The position numbers were made by a program, and so were the translations under genes. The notes beneath the pieces are model-generated. The model saw only the letters and a program-made list of their open reading frames with translations, did not search any database and was not told the DNA's origin. From Stenopsyche tienmushanensis (lineage: Eukaryota; Arthropoda; Insecta; Trichoptera; Stenopsychidae), in the NCBI GenBank assembly GCA_008973525.1, contig WACJ01000040.1, positions 248,001 to 312,000 on the forward strand: a DNA stretch of 64,000 bases, in the 5' to 3' direction. Each line of letters begins with the position of its first letter. The stretch's first letter is position 1. This document shows positions 1 through 13,773 of the stretch, piece by piece.

Positions 1-179
1 AAAAGCACAACAGGTAAATTGACACATAGTAATTGAAATTATGAAACCGATTTCGGTGGTTTCAGAGATCTTAGGCATCTTTCAATAATATTCAATTTAT
101 ATCGCTTTGAGTTTCATAAAAAAACCTTGTTTTTTACTATATTTAATATATCAATTTTGTATTAACTAAGCAGCATTTG

Positions 180-830
180 CAGGAGGTTTTGGTTTTCTGC
201 TGAAACACATCGAATGCTTATGAAAGTTTATGGCGACAATGCTCCAACTGATAAATCTAATTGAAATCAAAAGCAAGACAATTGGGTGCCGTATAAACTA
301 AAACCGTGAGACTTTGAAATGCGATTAACTTGCGAGCAACTAATTCAAAAGCAACAAAGAAAGGGTTGTTTACATAAGATTATGACTGGGGATGAGAATT
401 GGTGAAATGGACCTCAACATCAACACCAAAGCCGAATATTCATGCTTCGAATGTCATGCTGTCGTGGTGGTATCCAAAGGATATTGTGTACTATGAGCTG
501 CTACAACCTGAGGATCGATATAGTTTACAATTGATTCATTTGAGCCGTGCATTATGAGAAAAACGACCGGAATACGAGCAAAGACATGACAAAGCTATTC
601 TTCTGCATGAAAATGCACGACCTCATGTCGCAAAAGTCGTAAAAAATTACAGTTTGTTCCGACAGATGCAGCACAATTTGACAGCTCACCGGTTCACTTC
701 TTTTGCAACCTCAAAAGACGAGACATTTTTTCGAGATGGAATTCACCACTGAAGAACGAAAACTAGTTGCGCACGTATTGTTCGACCGCAGCGTTGTCTC
801 GAAATCGTTGCTCTCCTGATGCCTCACACG
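180..830 (+). mobile_element. Decayed mariner transposase relic
   Basis: In broken reading frames this stretch gives typical mariner transposase pieces: TGDENW near 384-400 (first catalytic Asp region), a WWYPKDIVYYELLQP-like block near 465-510, and DKAILLHENARPHVAKVV near 590-640. The usual HDNARPH motif reads HEN here, so the second catalytic Asp is replaced. Frameshifts and stops are frequent, no full ORF remains, and terminal repeats were not identified. It is a dead mariner-family DNA transposon copy. Confidence 0.75.
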
Positions 831-879
831 GGGCCACATGGGGCCAAGTCTGAATTGTAAGGTGAGTGTTCCAAATATA

Positions 880-1180
880 ATTGGATGAGTTCAAAAGCTC
901 GTATCAGTTCTATTCGTCTTTAGCGTCAATTAGCAGCTGGTAATAGTAGGCAGCATTTACCGTCTGTCATATAGAAAATCATTCAATAAAATACATTTCG
1001 AATCCAAAATAACCGTAGCCATCAGTTTTCCAGCGGACTGTTTCTCACCTTTCAGACCTTCACGAAACTTTTGAGCCTAATAAAACACTTGGGTCTTACT
1101 TAGAATAGTATCACCGAGCTGTGCCTCGAGTCTCATTAAAATTTCACTTGAGAAAACGTATAATTACGCGTTGCGCAACA
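880..1180 (-). mobile_element. Decayed, internally deleted mariner fragment
   Basis: On the minus strand the stretch reads an N-terminal-like piece (ETRGTA..YYSK), then jumps to a central piece resembling VIFWDSKCILLNDFL followed by an AAYYxQLL-like block. These are adjacent to the 180-830 relic but in the opposite orientation and of a different subfamily. The jump suggests an internal deletion. It is a fragment only, without an intact frame. Confidence 0.6.
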
Positions 1181-1189
1181 TTTCTTGTA

Positions 1190-3865
1190 TAAAATAATTT
1201 GGTTTTAGCACTTGGGAGGCACTTGGCGCAATGTAAGTTCAAGGCTTCCTGAACCCATTTGGTTTTCAGTCTGGGACAAATTTTAAAATTTTCAATAACA
1301 AACAAATTAATACATAGTTAAGGCAGGATGGAACTATAGCATTCGAATACGAGGCTACATTAAGATGATCAATATACAAACGATGCAATAATTTAGAAGT
1401 AAATGATAATTCCACGAAGCGTTCCCTGCTACGAAACAAGCGGTTCGAGTTATTAGCATAACATCAACACTCTAGTATTTTTATATTTATAACCAATTAT
1501 TACGTTCTATAAAGTTATTTTGAGACGGAATCCTCTCGCGATACGAGTAGTAAAACGCCATCGCGTACACTACGATATATCGGCGTTGGCACTTTTCGCA
1601 AGTGTTGATAAAATTGATATATTAACATTCAGCACTAAGAGGTTTAAAGCGACTAAATCTATGACAACCAGATAAAAAGAAGCTTCTGGAATCTTTGCTT
1701 TCCTATGTGCAATCATTAAATTGACAAATAGAACCAACAGCAATTTTAAAAAGCGACTAAATAGCCGAAAAGGAAAGCAGTTAATTACGGAAAATGTGCA
1801 ATAATATTTACATTTCAAATGTCCGCTCCATACGATTATAAAAATGACGTATGTTTATAATCACCAGCAAAACAAATACGTTGCTACAACTGAAATCCTC
1901 GTAAACGGGAGTCAACGATATAAAAATGTAATCTTTATGATTCCATTCGTGGAGATGAAAGTTGTTCGACCCTCAATAAAACAAACTGAAACAACGAGAA
2001 TATCCCAAATATTTTCGCGGAAAAATATTTATTTTTGCTAATTAAAGCTATTCGATTTTTTTTTTTACAATAGGAAATTAATACAATATAATATAACAAT
2101 ATTGATGCAATAAAAATGTAAAAGATTGGCGCAAAAAACGATTAGCACTTATTAGAACAAACAACCAACGAACAAACAGACATACATGCGATTTTTCAAG
2201 TATAGATAAACATACTTCATACAATTGTAAGAGGTCCATGATGCAACGAATTTTTATCCGATGATTTTTTGTAATGAAGATAGCTACGTAGAAATAAAAG
2301 ATGAACTCCTTTTGTATTTTTATATATCACTAATAAATCTGTACAGCAAAATTCCGGGTGATATTTGAAGTTTCCTCGTAATATCTAGATTTGATATTAA
2401 TTTACTTGTAAAAATAAGGATTTGGGTGGCCTGGGTGAATGTATATGTGACACTAAAGTGGTTAATACGTAATATGATATTTTTTCGGGGGGTGAGGGTG
2501 AATTTTCGGCCAAAATGAAAACCATAGGATTATTTAGCTGCCAAGACGTCATAGCGTTTTCTTGGATCCTCCATTGTTAGTATTTGGGACTCAAATCGCA
2601 CAGTCCAAATCTAAAATTTATAAATTAGCTTGTTTGCTCTGCTGATTGCTTTGTATAGGGGCTGCTAATGTTTCTGTGCAAACAAGAAAGAGCGAGGCAA
2701 AAAAGGAACAACTTTGCAAACTTCTTTCGCGCACGGAATGAAAAATAAATTTAATTAATTATTTTAGTTGTGAAGTTTGCGTACATATTTTTTATTTTGT
2801 ATAAACGTAAATTGTTTATGATCGCTGAGTTTATAAACAGGTTTAAAAAAACATAACCTCTAGGACTTAAATGAAAATTCATAACGAACTGTCAAAAGTT
2901 GCATTTGGCCATAGCTCGCATAAAATCGGCTAATGATTAATAGCGCGCTTTTGTATGAGATTCGCCGTTTCTCCCTATGCGAAAAAATATATCGTTTGTA
3001 TGGAAATATAATGTAGCAATGCGAGCGCACTCAATTAAAATCGATGCTCGTTTTAAATCATTTTTATTATAGGCAACACTGACATATGCAAATTCAAATT
3101 AGTTTGACGTTTCAATATTTTCGACGCCATATTGAATCCGAATGACATTTCACTTATAGACTCTCTTCTGCGCTTCTCAAACATTGTTAATCGTTAAAAT
3201 GAAGAGATATAAATATAGAAACATTAAATTCGCATTAAAATTATTAAATACGATTAATTTGTCGACCAATAAATTGCCATTATTTTCGAACATTTGCTAT
3301 TTTATTACATTATTTTAATACATTAAAGCGTGATTCAGAGTGCGCCATGCGATTGTGACAGATGTTTGATTTCTTTATTATTGACATGTCGGAGCTCGTT
3401 AGTTTTCGTGCCCTGCAAAAAGAGAAAATTGCTTCCATTCAAGTAGTTTACCCCAACACACGTTCAACATAATCTTTTGAAATTATGTACACATCTCTGC
3501 TCGTTTTACTGTCGAAAATATAGAATTTTTATTATGTCGCCGCTTATGCTTCGAAATAAAAAGAACCGTCCCAGAGCAGTGCTTCTCAAGCATGAAAAAT
3601 TGAATATAATTTTGCAGCTTGAAAATTCGATTTGGAATTCAATATTTCTATAATATATAGATTGTATAATATATATAAAACAACATATAATGAAATTGAA
3701 ATTTGCTTCAAATTCACATGGAACAAAAAAAATTCCAACATAAATTAAGGATGTCATACTCATAATCTGAGGGTTTAAATATAGTCTCCTTAATATAATT
3801 ATATAGAAGAAAAATTATGTTGTTTACGTGGACAGAAATAAAAACAGAGGTAACCCACAAAATAG
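1190..3865. other. AT-rich DNA without a recognised gene
   Basis: Only short ORFs without family resemblance are present. A block at about 1531-1610 (CGCCATCGCGTACAC..GGCACTTTTCGCAAGTG) recurs as an inverted copy at about 47410-47495, so it is a dispersed repeat. I see no promoter, exon or RNA gene that I can support in the rest. Confidence 0.5.
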
Positions 3866-4460
3866 TTTTTGAACGATCGTAAAATGAAGTTGCATGAGAT
3901 AGCTGACACCTTAAAGATATCAAAAGGCAGTGTATTCACCATTTTGCATCAACATTTTTCCATAAGAAAGCTCTATTCCATGTGGGTACTGTGTTTGCTC
4001 ACAATCGATCAAAAGCAACAACGCGTCCACAATTCAGAGCGCTGTTTGGAACTATTTCAGTGCATTAAAAATGATTTTTTCAAGCAGTATATGACAATGA
4101 ACGAAACGTGAATCCATTTTCATCCCATAGGAAGTCAAATCGGCAGTCAGCTGAGTAGAAAGCAACTGGTGAAAGCCACCCAAAGCGACCAAAAACGCAA
4201 ATTTCAACTGGCAAAGTTATGCTCTACGTATTTTAGAATTTTATGCATAACCTTGAGAAAAGAATTATCAATAGCAAATATTATATGGTGTTATTAGTGC
4301 GTTTGGTAGAAGATATTGCGAAAAAATGACCCCAAATGGAAATGCTCTTTCAGCAAAACAATGCATCGTGTAACGAGTCGATCGCAGCAATGGCAAAATT
4401 GTACGAATTTTGATAAAGCTTTATTAATCATCCTACGAGCTTATTGAGTGATTAGATAGT
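3866..4460 (+). mobile_element. Decayed mariner transposase relic
   Basis: Three shifting frames give a recognisable mariner transposase: KMKLHEIADTLKISKGSVFTI (helix-turn-helix region, about 3883-3945), DQKQQRVHNSERCLELFQ, TMNETWIHFHP (the usual TMDETWIHH with the first catalytic Asp changed to Asn), and SNRQSAE..KATGESHPKRPK further on. A later block reads FQQNNASCNESIAAMAKL, where the second catalytic Asp is also lost. It is not functional and truncates near 4460. Confidence 0.85.
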
Positions 4461-7400
4461 GCAATAATGATTCAGAGCAACGAGTGATCATGCGGAAGCA
4501 GGCATCAACTCAGGTCATAATTTAAAACTTAAAATAAGGACCCCAATTAATTATGTTTCATCCATATCGATGCAACCGTGACTTAATTTAATATTTTAAG
4601 TCTTTATATGCATATTAAAAATAAGAGTTATGAGTGTGGAGAATTTTAAAACCAAATTTAAAGATGTCCATATCAAATTATAAGCTTGGATTTACCACCA
4701 CGTTAAAATCCTCTATCCCTTGGAAAATCTCCATATAGAAATAGCTCACATTTGTTCTATGAATTTCACATCCTAAACAACAAAATTATTTTAAATACTT
4801 TTTTTACTATGATTTTTTAATTAATTTCATAATGTTCATCATTGATTCCCATTTGCTATTAATTTATCAACCATCTATTGTTTAAATGGGCTCGTATTTC
4901 AAAGATTTAACGTTGTACATCATCATGTTGAAACGTGAAAGTCTTATTTTCAGAGCAAGTGGATCGCCCGGGGCGGCAGCCGGTGAGGCAAAAGTATACA
5001 ACTTGAGCTTTTCTTTACAGAGAAATCGCATCTCGAATGCTCCGTATTTTATGTACTCCAATTCCTTAAGGGCTTTCCAAAAATACGCTAAAAATCATAT
5101 TAGACTGGAGAGCTAAACGAAAAATATCGCATACGGACTCGTTTCGCCGTCGCAAAAAAAACGTAGCGCAAATAATTGACTTTGGAATAGTTGTTTTGAA
5201 GTTCGCGTTCCGAAATATTTTATAAGATCGTTCCCAACTTGTCCCAATGTAATTTTCGAGTCGTACCGGGATAAAAAACGAGCCGAAATAGTTTCCTGTT
5301 TGTGCGATATTTTGTATCGTAAAAATCGAAATGAAAGTCAGGACATAAATAACGCGCTTGATGTCCTGATTTATTGAAGGTTCCCTCTTTTGTAAAACAA
5401 CCCACCCACAATAAATATTAAATAAATCCGAATTTTTCGGCAGTCGAGGCACAAAATGATGTATAAGCGAGCAATGTGTTTTGGATAATATTTTTAATTC
5501 CAAAATTTTGTTAATGCGGAACGTGTTTGGATTTACTTATTTATAGCAACGTGTCGTAAACATTTGATAGCCGAATGGATTATGGACTTAATGCTACACA
5601 TGCTTATGCAAATATTAGTATCTTATTAAACATGCTAGTTTTTCTTTCTTTTCCGAGAAGATAAAATGCTTCAAGATCATTGACGCCAAGTGGACCAGAA
5701 TTTTCGTAAATCTCTTCAACATAACAGACTTGTTTTGCATTACTAATAAACGATCCTAAAAAGTTCAAAATTTAACATAAACACTTTAATTATGTATATT
5801 TCTGAAATTATACACGCTTTGGGAATTTAATATATCCCTAGCTATCAACGAATAAATAATATTTTATGGCATAAAGTATGGATTTTAAAGTCGTTCAAAT
5901 GTCCGTCGCGGCTTTGATTAGTGGTACGTATTCGGGAGGTTCAATTTTCGATGACTTTGTTGCATAAATCTAACTGAATTTATTGCATGGCGTTTATTAT
6001 GTTGACTTTGAGGACTACCATGCCTTCAAATCGTTCATGCAAAATGTCCATCGTGGCATGCTCTGTATGATAAGTGGCATCGTCCCGTTGGAACCACATA
6101 TTATCCAGTTTAGGTCACCAGAAATTACTATATCCTTCTATGATAATTTTCCTTGCTTTTATTTTTAGTCTTTAGTCTTTATTGAAATACCCTGTAATAC
6201 TCTTAATATCTCAACACTCACAAACATAACTTTCGCTAATGCAATTCTTTAAGAGCAGAAAGAAGTGCTTATCTTGAGGTTGATCGATATAATTTTCTTG
6301 TATCGTTATTGTATATAACCTACTTTTCGCCACCAAACAAACATAAAACGCAGAATCATTTATTTTCAATCATTTATAAATTATCTTCGAAGTAGAAAAT
6401 AGACTTGCCAAATCAAACAGAAAGCATATATTTTAAAACCAATGACAAAAAAGGTTTCAATACAATTGTTTCCAAAAAAAAATAGGACCGTGAAAATGGC
6501 AACAACTTTCGCAGCAACCCAATAGAATTAAATTTAATCCGCTCAATGCGCGACGCATCTATTGATGTGCGTCCATAATTCCCATGCACTATATCCGTAT
6601 ACATTTAAAATAGACAATTTTAATTTAGATCAGATAAGAGAACAACATTAATAAAATATCAAATCAGTTAGATTTAATTACACTTAAACCTTTTTATGTG
6701 CGGTAGATGTGTTCCGCAGAAAATCGCACAAAAAAAACCATGACTTACATAGAAAAAGTGTGGATGCATTCCATGGATTTTAAAAACCGCATAACTTTGA
6801 AATAGCTATAAAAAATGTATCTAAAATCGCATAAAAAAAGTTGAAAAACAGGAAAACAATAAGGCAATTAAAAAATCATAATTTTGATAACATTTAAAGG
6901 ACGTCTTGCATCATTGGTAAAATTTAAAGGATGTCTGACATTTGGCATTTTAAATGCGTTGCGATTTTCGAAATGAAATAAATGTCATCATTGTTCTGTG
7001 TAGATTTTCTCTTTCCAATAATATAATTCATAATTAGTAAAGATGTCACTTTAGTCCCTAACTCAAAAAAATATCTCAAAATGGCGACTGAAAAATAAAT
7101 CTTGATATAAATCTGGTAGAAATAATATAGGGTTATATAAGATTCGTACTCAGTTTGAAGTAAATTAATTAATTAAAACTTAAGATATGATGTCAACCAT
7201 ATTGTAAAAAGTAGTTTTTAGAAAAACGCGTTAAAAAAGAAGTAAGTAAAGTAAGACTGGCCAAGTTACTACTTCACTAAAATAGCTATAACTCCGTAAG
7301 TAGTTGGAATTTTCAAAATTCCTTTGGAGAATGTATTTTTAAAAGCAGAAAAATTGTAAAAATGCAAAAAAAATTGATTTTTTTCAAAAACAACAGATGC

Positions 7401-7580
7401 AATATGATTTACACAGTCCCAAATTATAATTTTTTTCCAAATTTCGAATAGTGTTGATGATTTATTTCCTGTTTTATCTAAAATATCTCGATACACACTC
7501 TTTATGAAATTAAAAAAATCTTTAAAAAACCGCATAACTTCGAAATCGCATAAAAAAAAGTCGCACAAAAAGAAGTTTCA
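4461..7580. other. AT-rich DNA without a recognised gene
   Basis: Overlapping ORFs on both strands at 4886-5503 (one of 145 residues on the minus strand) show no recognisable family. They read equally well on opposite strands, so I do not call them. Related AAACCGCATAACTT(T/C)GAAA blocks near 6786-6804 and 7527-7545 are short dispersed repeats. Nothing else was supported. Confidence 0.4.
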
Positions 7581-7589
7581 GTGTACTTG

Positions 7590-8450
7590 TTTTATTACCT
7601 GCATGACGTCCCATAAGTGTCTTTCGCAAATGAACACAGATCTCATCATAGCTATGATTGAAGAAAACCCGCGATATAATGTTCGCGAAATAGCTAACAA
7701 GTTAGAAATTCCACGAACATCCGTCCATAACCATCTGACAAAATTGGGCTACATCAATCGTTCAGATGTGTGGCTTCCTCATGAACTGACTGACTCAAAT
7801 AAACTTAAAGGTATTTCAACATGCGATCTTCTTCTTCAACGACATAGTAGCCAACTTTTTTAGAAGAGACTTGTCATTGGAGATGAAAGTTGGATACTCT
7901 ATGAGAATATCCAATTAAAACGGTCTTGGACCAAGGGTACAGAAGCTTTAACTGTAGCTAAACCTGGCCTACATCCAAAAAAAAAGTTTTGCTATGCATT
8001 TGGTGGGACTGGAAGGGGTTGGTTAATTATGGGCTACTTCAGTAAGGTGATACGATCAATTCAACAAAATATTGTTTGCAACTAGACAATCTAAAGGATT
8101 TAATTGCCAGAAAATGGCCAGAATTAGCGAACAGACGAGGCGTTGTTTTTCATCACGATAACGACACGCCTAATGTGTCTTTGCTCGTCAGAAATAAATG
8201 ATTATCATTTGACTGGGATGTTTTACCTCATCCTCCATACTCTCCGGATATTGCCCCTTTAGATTATTATTTATTTCTTTCATTGAAAAATTCTTTACGT
8301 GGTAATAATTTTAATTCAAAGAATGATATAAAAATGTGCCTTGATCAATATTTTGCCAATAAACTTGGGAAATTTTGGCAAGAAGGCATTATGAGGCTTC
8401 AGGAGAGATGAAGAAAGGTAATAGAACAGAATGGATCATATATTATTCAA
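7590..8450 (+). mobile_element. mariner transposase pseudogene, DD34D type
   Basis: From an ATG at 7603 the sequence reads a near-complete mariner transposase with a few frameshifts and stops. The N-terminal part has a helix-turn-helix (IEENPRYNVREIANKLEI) and VHNHLTKLGYI. The first catalytic Asp is in VIGDESWI (codon 7882-7884), the second in FHHDN (8157-8159) and the third in APLDYYLF (8262-8264). The 105-nt distance between the last two gives D-34 residues-D, the mariner signature. A stop at 7861-7863 and later frame changes inactivate it. It belongs to a different mariner subfamily from the copies at 180 and 3866. Confidence 0.85.
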
Positions 8451-11400
8451 TTAATTTTGATATAATACAAATTATTGCTTATTTTTTTCTTAATATGAAA
8501 ACGAAAGAAACATGATGCATCCATATTTTTCAAGTGCATAAACCGTTTTTAAGCAAGGATTTGGGGTTTCATCAAATTAATATTTCGTTTTTCTTGTGTT
8601 TTAGTATAGTTAGAGTTAATTTTTTTTAATTAAAAAAGGTTCAGTACCTCATTAACTAGTATACACGTAGATAATATGGTACTCATATCTCTTTCTGTCA
8701 AACAATATGCTTGAAGCCTTAAACGAAAGGAGGAATATTGTCTCAAAATTAAATGCCTTCACATAGGCATACCCCCTTCTTTTTCTTTCAACATCGACTA
8801 AAGCGGGATGCAAAATATAAATCCCCCAGGGAAGACATATCAGCGGCTTCAAAACGGTTGGCCGGAAAATTGACCCGATTTAAAGTTTCAAAAAAACTAT
8901 GACGCACAACCTATTTTCTTTTCCGACACAAATGACATAAACCAAACGTCCGAGACTCTAATTGATTGTTTCGCGTAGTGGTTTATTTGCTTGGACCCGT
9001 AATGGAGGATTCTGCTTCAATTTTCATAAACAAGTTGTGTATTTTGCAGTCGGCCGTTTATTTGCCCAAACTTTATCGCTTCCGCCGGCTTCTAGAGGTG
9101 ATTATCCACACAAAACGGCCATCGATAAAAATCCACGTGAAAAATAATTTCCGGGAATAGTGCAGAACCGTCCCGGCGATACCAGAGGAATCCTTCAAGC
9201 CCGGCGGGAGGGCGCCGGGAGTCTGCCTTTGCGGAACGCAAAATGGGGTTCGAATCCTCATTAAGCGGGCCTCTTAAAAGGGTTGAAGGATCCACCGCAT
9301 ACATCATACATGAACCCATTGAATTTTGCATCTCAATTTCAAACCTAAATTCTGACAAAGCAGATTATGTACCGTCGCAGATTAGGGATGCAAAATAGAA
9401 TCACATCACAGTGTTTCAGTCGAGCAAAGAGCTACAACATTAAGAAAAATGCATACAATAATTAGAGTTTTTATCTTAAACATTTTAGAACGTTGTTGAA
9501 CAAAATAATGGAGATGTTCAGGTGGTGATGATGCATGCAGTTACGAGACTAGTTAAGAACCGGCGGGAAGAACACACCTTTCCATGGCCAAGGCTATCAT
9601 TAAATTATCTGTTATTATATGGACCCAATCAAGCGCTTGGGAGTAGCATCAACAAGTACATCAACAGTAGACCTGTGGTAATCCGGCGCTCCCTGTAATC
9701 CGACATCATAATACAAGTATAGTACATATGTACATTAAAACTTCGTCAATATAAAAAATGCAAAAATGTGAATGAATGAATCTTTTTGTTGACAAGTGAA
9801 TTTACGATACAAAAGAGAACTGTAATAACTTTCAAAGTTAGGCAAGAGCCCTCTGGATATTTAACTTTGTATATGCTTTAAGCTTTAAGTGGTTTTTTAG
9901 GACAGAAACAGGCATACACCTATTTCTGGACCCATATTGGCCATGAAAGTAAAGCTTGCAAGGAGATAAAAAAGAAGACTTTGTAGCTAGCAAGGGAATG
10001 CTTTAAAATTCGTCATGAAATACATTTGATGACAGTAACAAGTTTTTATTTTTTATAAATGCTATGGCCATTGTGTTTATGACGTATAATATGAAAGCTT
10101 TTACTGTCTATGAATATCTCATGATTTTCATAATTTTTCGGATAACAAGGGGTCGTGAGCATTGCTCTATAGTCCGACAAATTCAACAATCCGACACTGC
10201 CTTGCGAAACGTTTGTCGGATTACCGTAGTTCTGCCGTATTTTTATATCAACAATACATCCCCGTTTTACGACCAACACGTCGCTAATCGCTTATGGTAA
10301 TTCGACAAAGTCAATTCAATCAATTTTTTCAATGCGGATTGCACCAATGCTTGCATGCGGAATATCCTCGAAATATATGGATTGAATCGTCCTCATTTGC
10401 AAGTTCATCAAGTTTAATCCATTAAGTGAAGCCTCGTCTGCATCGGCCGGATCAATATGCAGAGAAAGCAACAAGTATATTACCGGCTGCATATATATTA
10501 GTAGTTTCATCAGGGAATTATTCCAACTATGGAGATTCCGAAGATAACTCCACAGGAGATTATTCTGGCATTATTCACGCTCAAAGCAGCGTTCAAAATT
10601 CAAAAAGTTCTACAAAACAGTCCATCTGAATATTCAAGAATCGCGTCTCGATCTGCATACTCTTTCCTGGATGTTTCAAAATTTCGAATAAATAAATACA
10701 TCCGGAGCTGTATTTTAAGATGACCGAGATGCTATATCTTCAAAGGCCGGATCCGATGGCCAATTTTGAAACTTCGATTATTTTCCTATACACATCTGAA
10801 GAATTGATGACGTACACGCCTATAGTGTTGCTTTCATAGTCGGAATCGCTCCACAAATAACACTGTTACATCTTAATATACCCAGTTGTGCATTGAAGCT
10901 GCCGTTGTATGTATATATATATATAATGTCCCCAAAGAAAATAGGAAGATTAAAAAGCCCTGGTGTTGGCTTCTGAGTTGTGGAACGTAAGCAGTTGGAA
11001 GTAATTACAGGGAATAGGACAAAATAACGACCTTTAAATTTACACCTTCGTATTTATCATCATCATTCCGCGTGCAGGGCTGACACAAAGAATTTCATAT
11101 AAATATATAGCATTTAAAATGGAGTCTTCTTTCATTTATTAACGATCTAATTCAGCAAACGTTACACCCATTCAAAATCCCTAGTTTTTTTACCTTTTGA
11201 GGAGTTCAGTCGCATATTTGCGATCGAATTCCAGTGATTCAGAAAGAGCATTCTTACACCATTAAGCTCGGAGAGAGACAGAGATAGAGACACGCTGCGC
11301 GCTCTTGACAGATAAGTGGATTTGTACGAATGATAAGTAGTGGACATACGAATATAACATCTAAGTTTATGATGATTTTAAATTAGCTCAGCTCTAGCTT

Positions 11401-13149
11401 TTGAGTACAAAAGGTTAGTGATATTTTTCACTGAATTGAAGTCTTACGTCTTGGTGGGGGAAGATGATCTCTCTAATTGTTGACATAAAATATAATTAGA
11501 TCAACCTTTTAAATGAAGAAAAAGATCGTGTATTCAATCGAATTGTTACTGATGCGCTACTAAATACAATGCCTTTTCATGGTCAATGCATCATTGACGA
11601 GCAAAATATATTTGGCATTCAATATCTAACCATATTTTAAATATTCACAAGATTAAAAATGTGCAATTTTAAGACCAGCGTTTGAATCAATCGACTTTAC
11701 GGGAGTGCATACGTGGCCACAATTATATATCGTTCCCATTTGCTTGTATTACAAAACGGACGGCTGGCGAAGGTTCCCGCAGGAGCGCATATGGACTTGA
11801 CACGTTTAAATATAGCGAGGAGAACCGCAAATATCCAGAATCACCACAATTCTTGGAGTCGGCCCTGATAGTAATAACATCGAGCTATTTCAGTTACTCA
11901 AGGTATGCAGTAATCAAGGAATTCGTCTCCTTCCAGGTTTCCTGCTCTTTCTTGAAATATCTCCGCACTGCTATTACATTCCGGATATTCATTTACACCC
12001 CGCGAGACAATTAATCCCGGACTTAATTATTTTTCTGGCGAAATTCTCCGGCGAAAGAATCGGGATAATTGTCTTACTTATGCACGAACGACGCGCATTA
12101 AATCGCATTTAAATAATACAATGTCTTACAACCATATTAATAACCATTGCAACTTCTTCAAAAAAAGTCCAAATAATCTTCGGCTTAACATGTATGTCAA
12201 CAATAGCTCGAATAAATCATAAAAAGTATTCATTTTTAACGTATTAATGAGACCGGAAAGTAATCAAAATTTTAAGACTAAAAGTCTATATCGAGTCATG
12301 GTTTAGGAAACGCATATATTTAATGCAATTCAAATGTGAAGGTTAGAAAATTTAATGAAGAATATTTGCTAACTTGTAGGTTATTTTCATTTGACGATGA
12401 TGATGAATGATGATGACGGAACCTCAGGGATATTCGTATTCAGGAGTCGTTAGTAAAATCAAATCAACAGTTCAGGAACACCTTCATTTTATGAATTGTC
12501 ACTAATCGCATTACAACAGCGATTCGTACTTAATTTTGAACTATATTATAAAAACTGTTGGGTCATCCTATAAATAAATGAAAGGCATGTATAAAAAAAA
12601 TCTTAAGTATATTGAACGAAATTTGTGTCGACGTTGTTTTATACCCTTTTAGCACGGATGTGTCAACATTGCACACATAATACATGCATGCTTTGGGAGT
12701 TCTACCGGGATACTGATGTAATATATACAAACCTTCCAGCGTTTCCGGTCTGGAAACTATAAAATTGAAAATATAACAAGCTCAAGACTATTCCTGGAGT
12801 TAGATGATGCAGTTTTGCAGATTGTAATAGAGCAAAATAAAATTATAACGACATAAGAATTAGCTAAAAAACATGCAATCCAATCAATTTATTCAAACAA
12901 TCATCAATCAAATCAATAATTTTCTCAAAATATTAAAAATTGGACATTAAGAAGTACTATGGATTGAAATAGGAAAATAGGCATTTTCTAATAGATTATG
13001 CTCTCCATTTGATGAAATATGGATGTTTTGGGCTATTAGCAATGAGCAAAGTCATAATTTAAAAAAAATATAAGTATGAGGCTTTATCATTATGATTCCT
13101 CAATAGTCGGTAAGAAAGATTTTGTATATTGAAAAAAATGTATATTGAT
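8451..13149. other. Intergenic DNA; GC-richer block at 8960-9300
   Basis: This stretch is mostly AT-rich without supported genes. The 8960-9300 block is clearly richer in G+C than its surroundings and carries several overlapping short ORFs on both strands, plus an isolated GGTTCGAATCC (RNA polymerase III B-box-like) at about 9248-9258. No tRNA fold could be completed around it. A 110-residue ORF at 11682-12014 (+) has no recognisable family. A short TA repeat lies at about 10908-10925. Confidence 0.4.
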
Positions 13150-13581
13150 AATAATAATTTGCATTTCAAATATACACCATAAGTACGATTGGCGATTTCT
13201 ACTCATTAGCATAAAGATAACACCCCCGATTATTTGGTAACTATTATAACTGTATTTAAGCAAAATTTAATATTACAACATATGGACAGGTCAATTATTT
13301 TTTAAATTTTATTTAGAAAATTGAATTTATCCTCCTTTAGTATTCATAGGAAATCGCCAAACATGCAAATGGAAAAAAAATAATAAAAATAAGTATGCAT
13401 AATAAATTTATTAATAAATCCAAGCGTAAATTGGACACAAAATGTTGTAAATCATGTTGTAAGTTAAAAATCGTAAATTTTAGTATGTGTTTTAATAATA
13501 ATAAACACAATAAAATTGCCTAAATTTAAATAAAACCAAATCAATATAAAGTTGCATTTGAATAAAGAGAAATTGCAAGGG

Positions 13582-13630
13582 CGATAATAGATGTCGCGTC
13601 GATAGCAGGTGGCGATATTAAGCATTATCG
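13582..13630 (+). promoter_or_regulatory. CGATA-motif cluster upstream of gene A1
   Basis: Within 49 bp there are three CGATA pentamers on the plus strand and one TATCG (its complement). The outer two form an inverted repeat, CGATAAT..ATTATCG. CGATA is the core of the insect DRE (DREF site TATCGATA) and of BEAF-type sites, which are common at promoters of replication and cell-cycle genes. The block is conserved upstream of all five A copies at the same distance, about 145-190 bp before the ATG. The regulatory role is inferred. Confidence 0.4.
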
Positions 13631-13773
13631 CACACACTTAAGCTTTACACTCATTAAAAGGACATTTAATGATTTCGCAATGGGACAATCCCGCACACAA
13701 TAGCTTGCAATTATCACCACAACCATCATTCGCTTCTAGACCATCAACACGTTTAGACCTTCCCTACAACGAA

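Noticed and set aside
5066..5503. 145-residue minus-strand ORF
   Set aside because: It has no recognisable family, overlaps other ORFs and shows no promoter, splice or stem-loop support. An open frame of this size can occur by chance.
9180..9275. tRNA gene suggested by GGTTCGAATCC
   Set aside because: A T-arm-like stem can be drawn, but no A box, no anticodon arm and no matching acceptor stem were found upstream.
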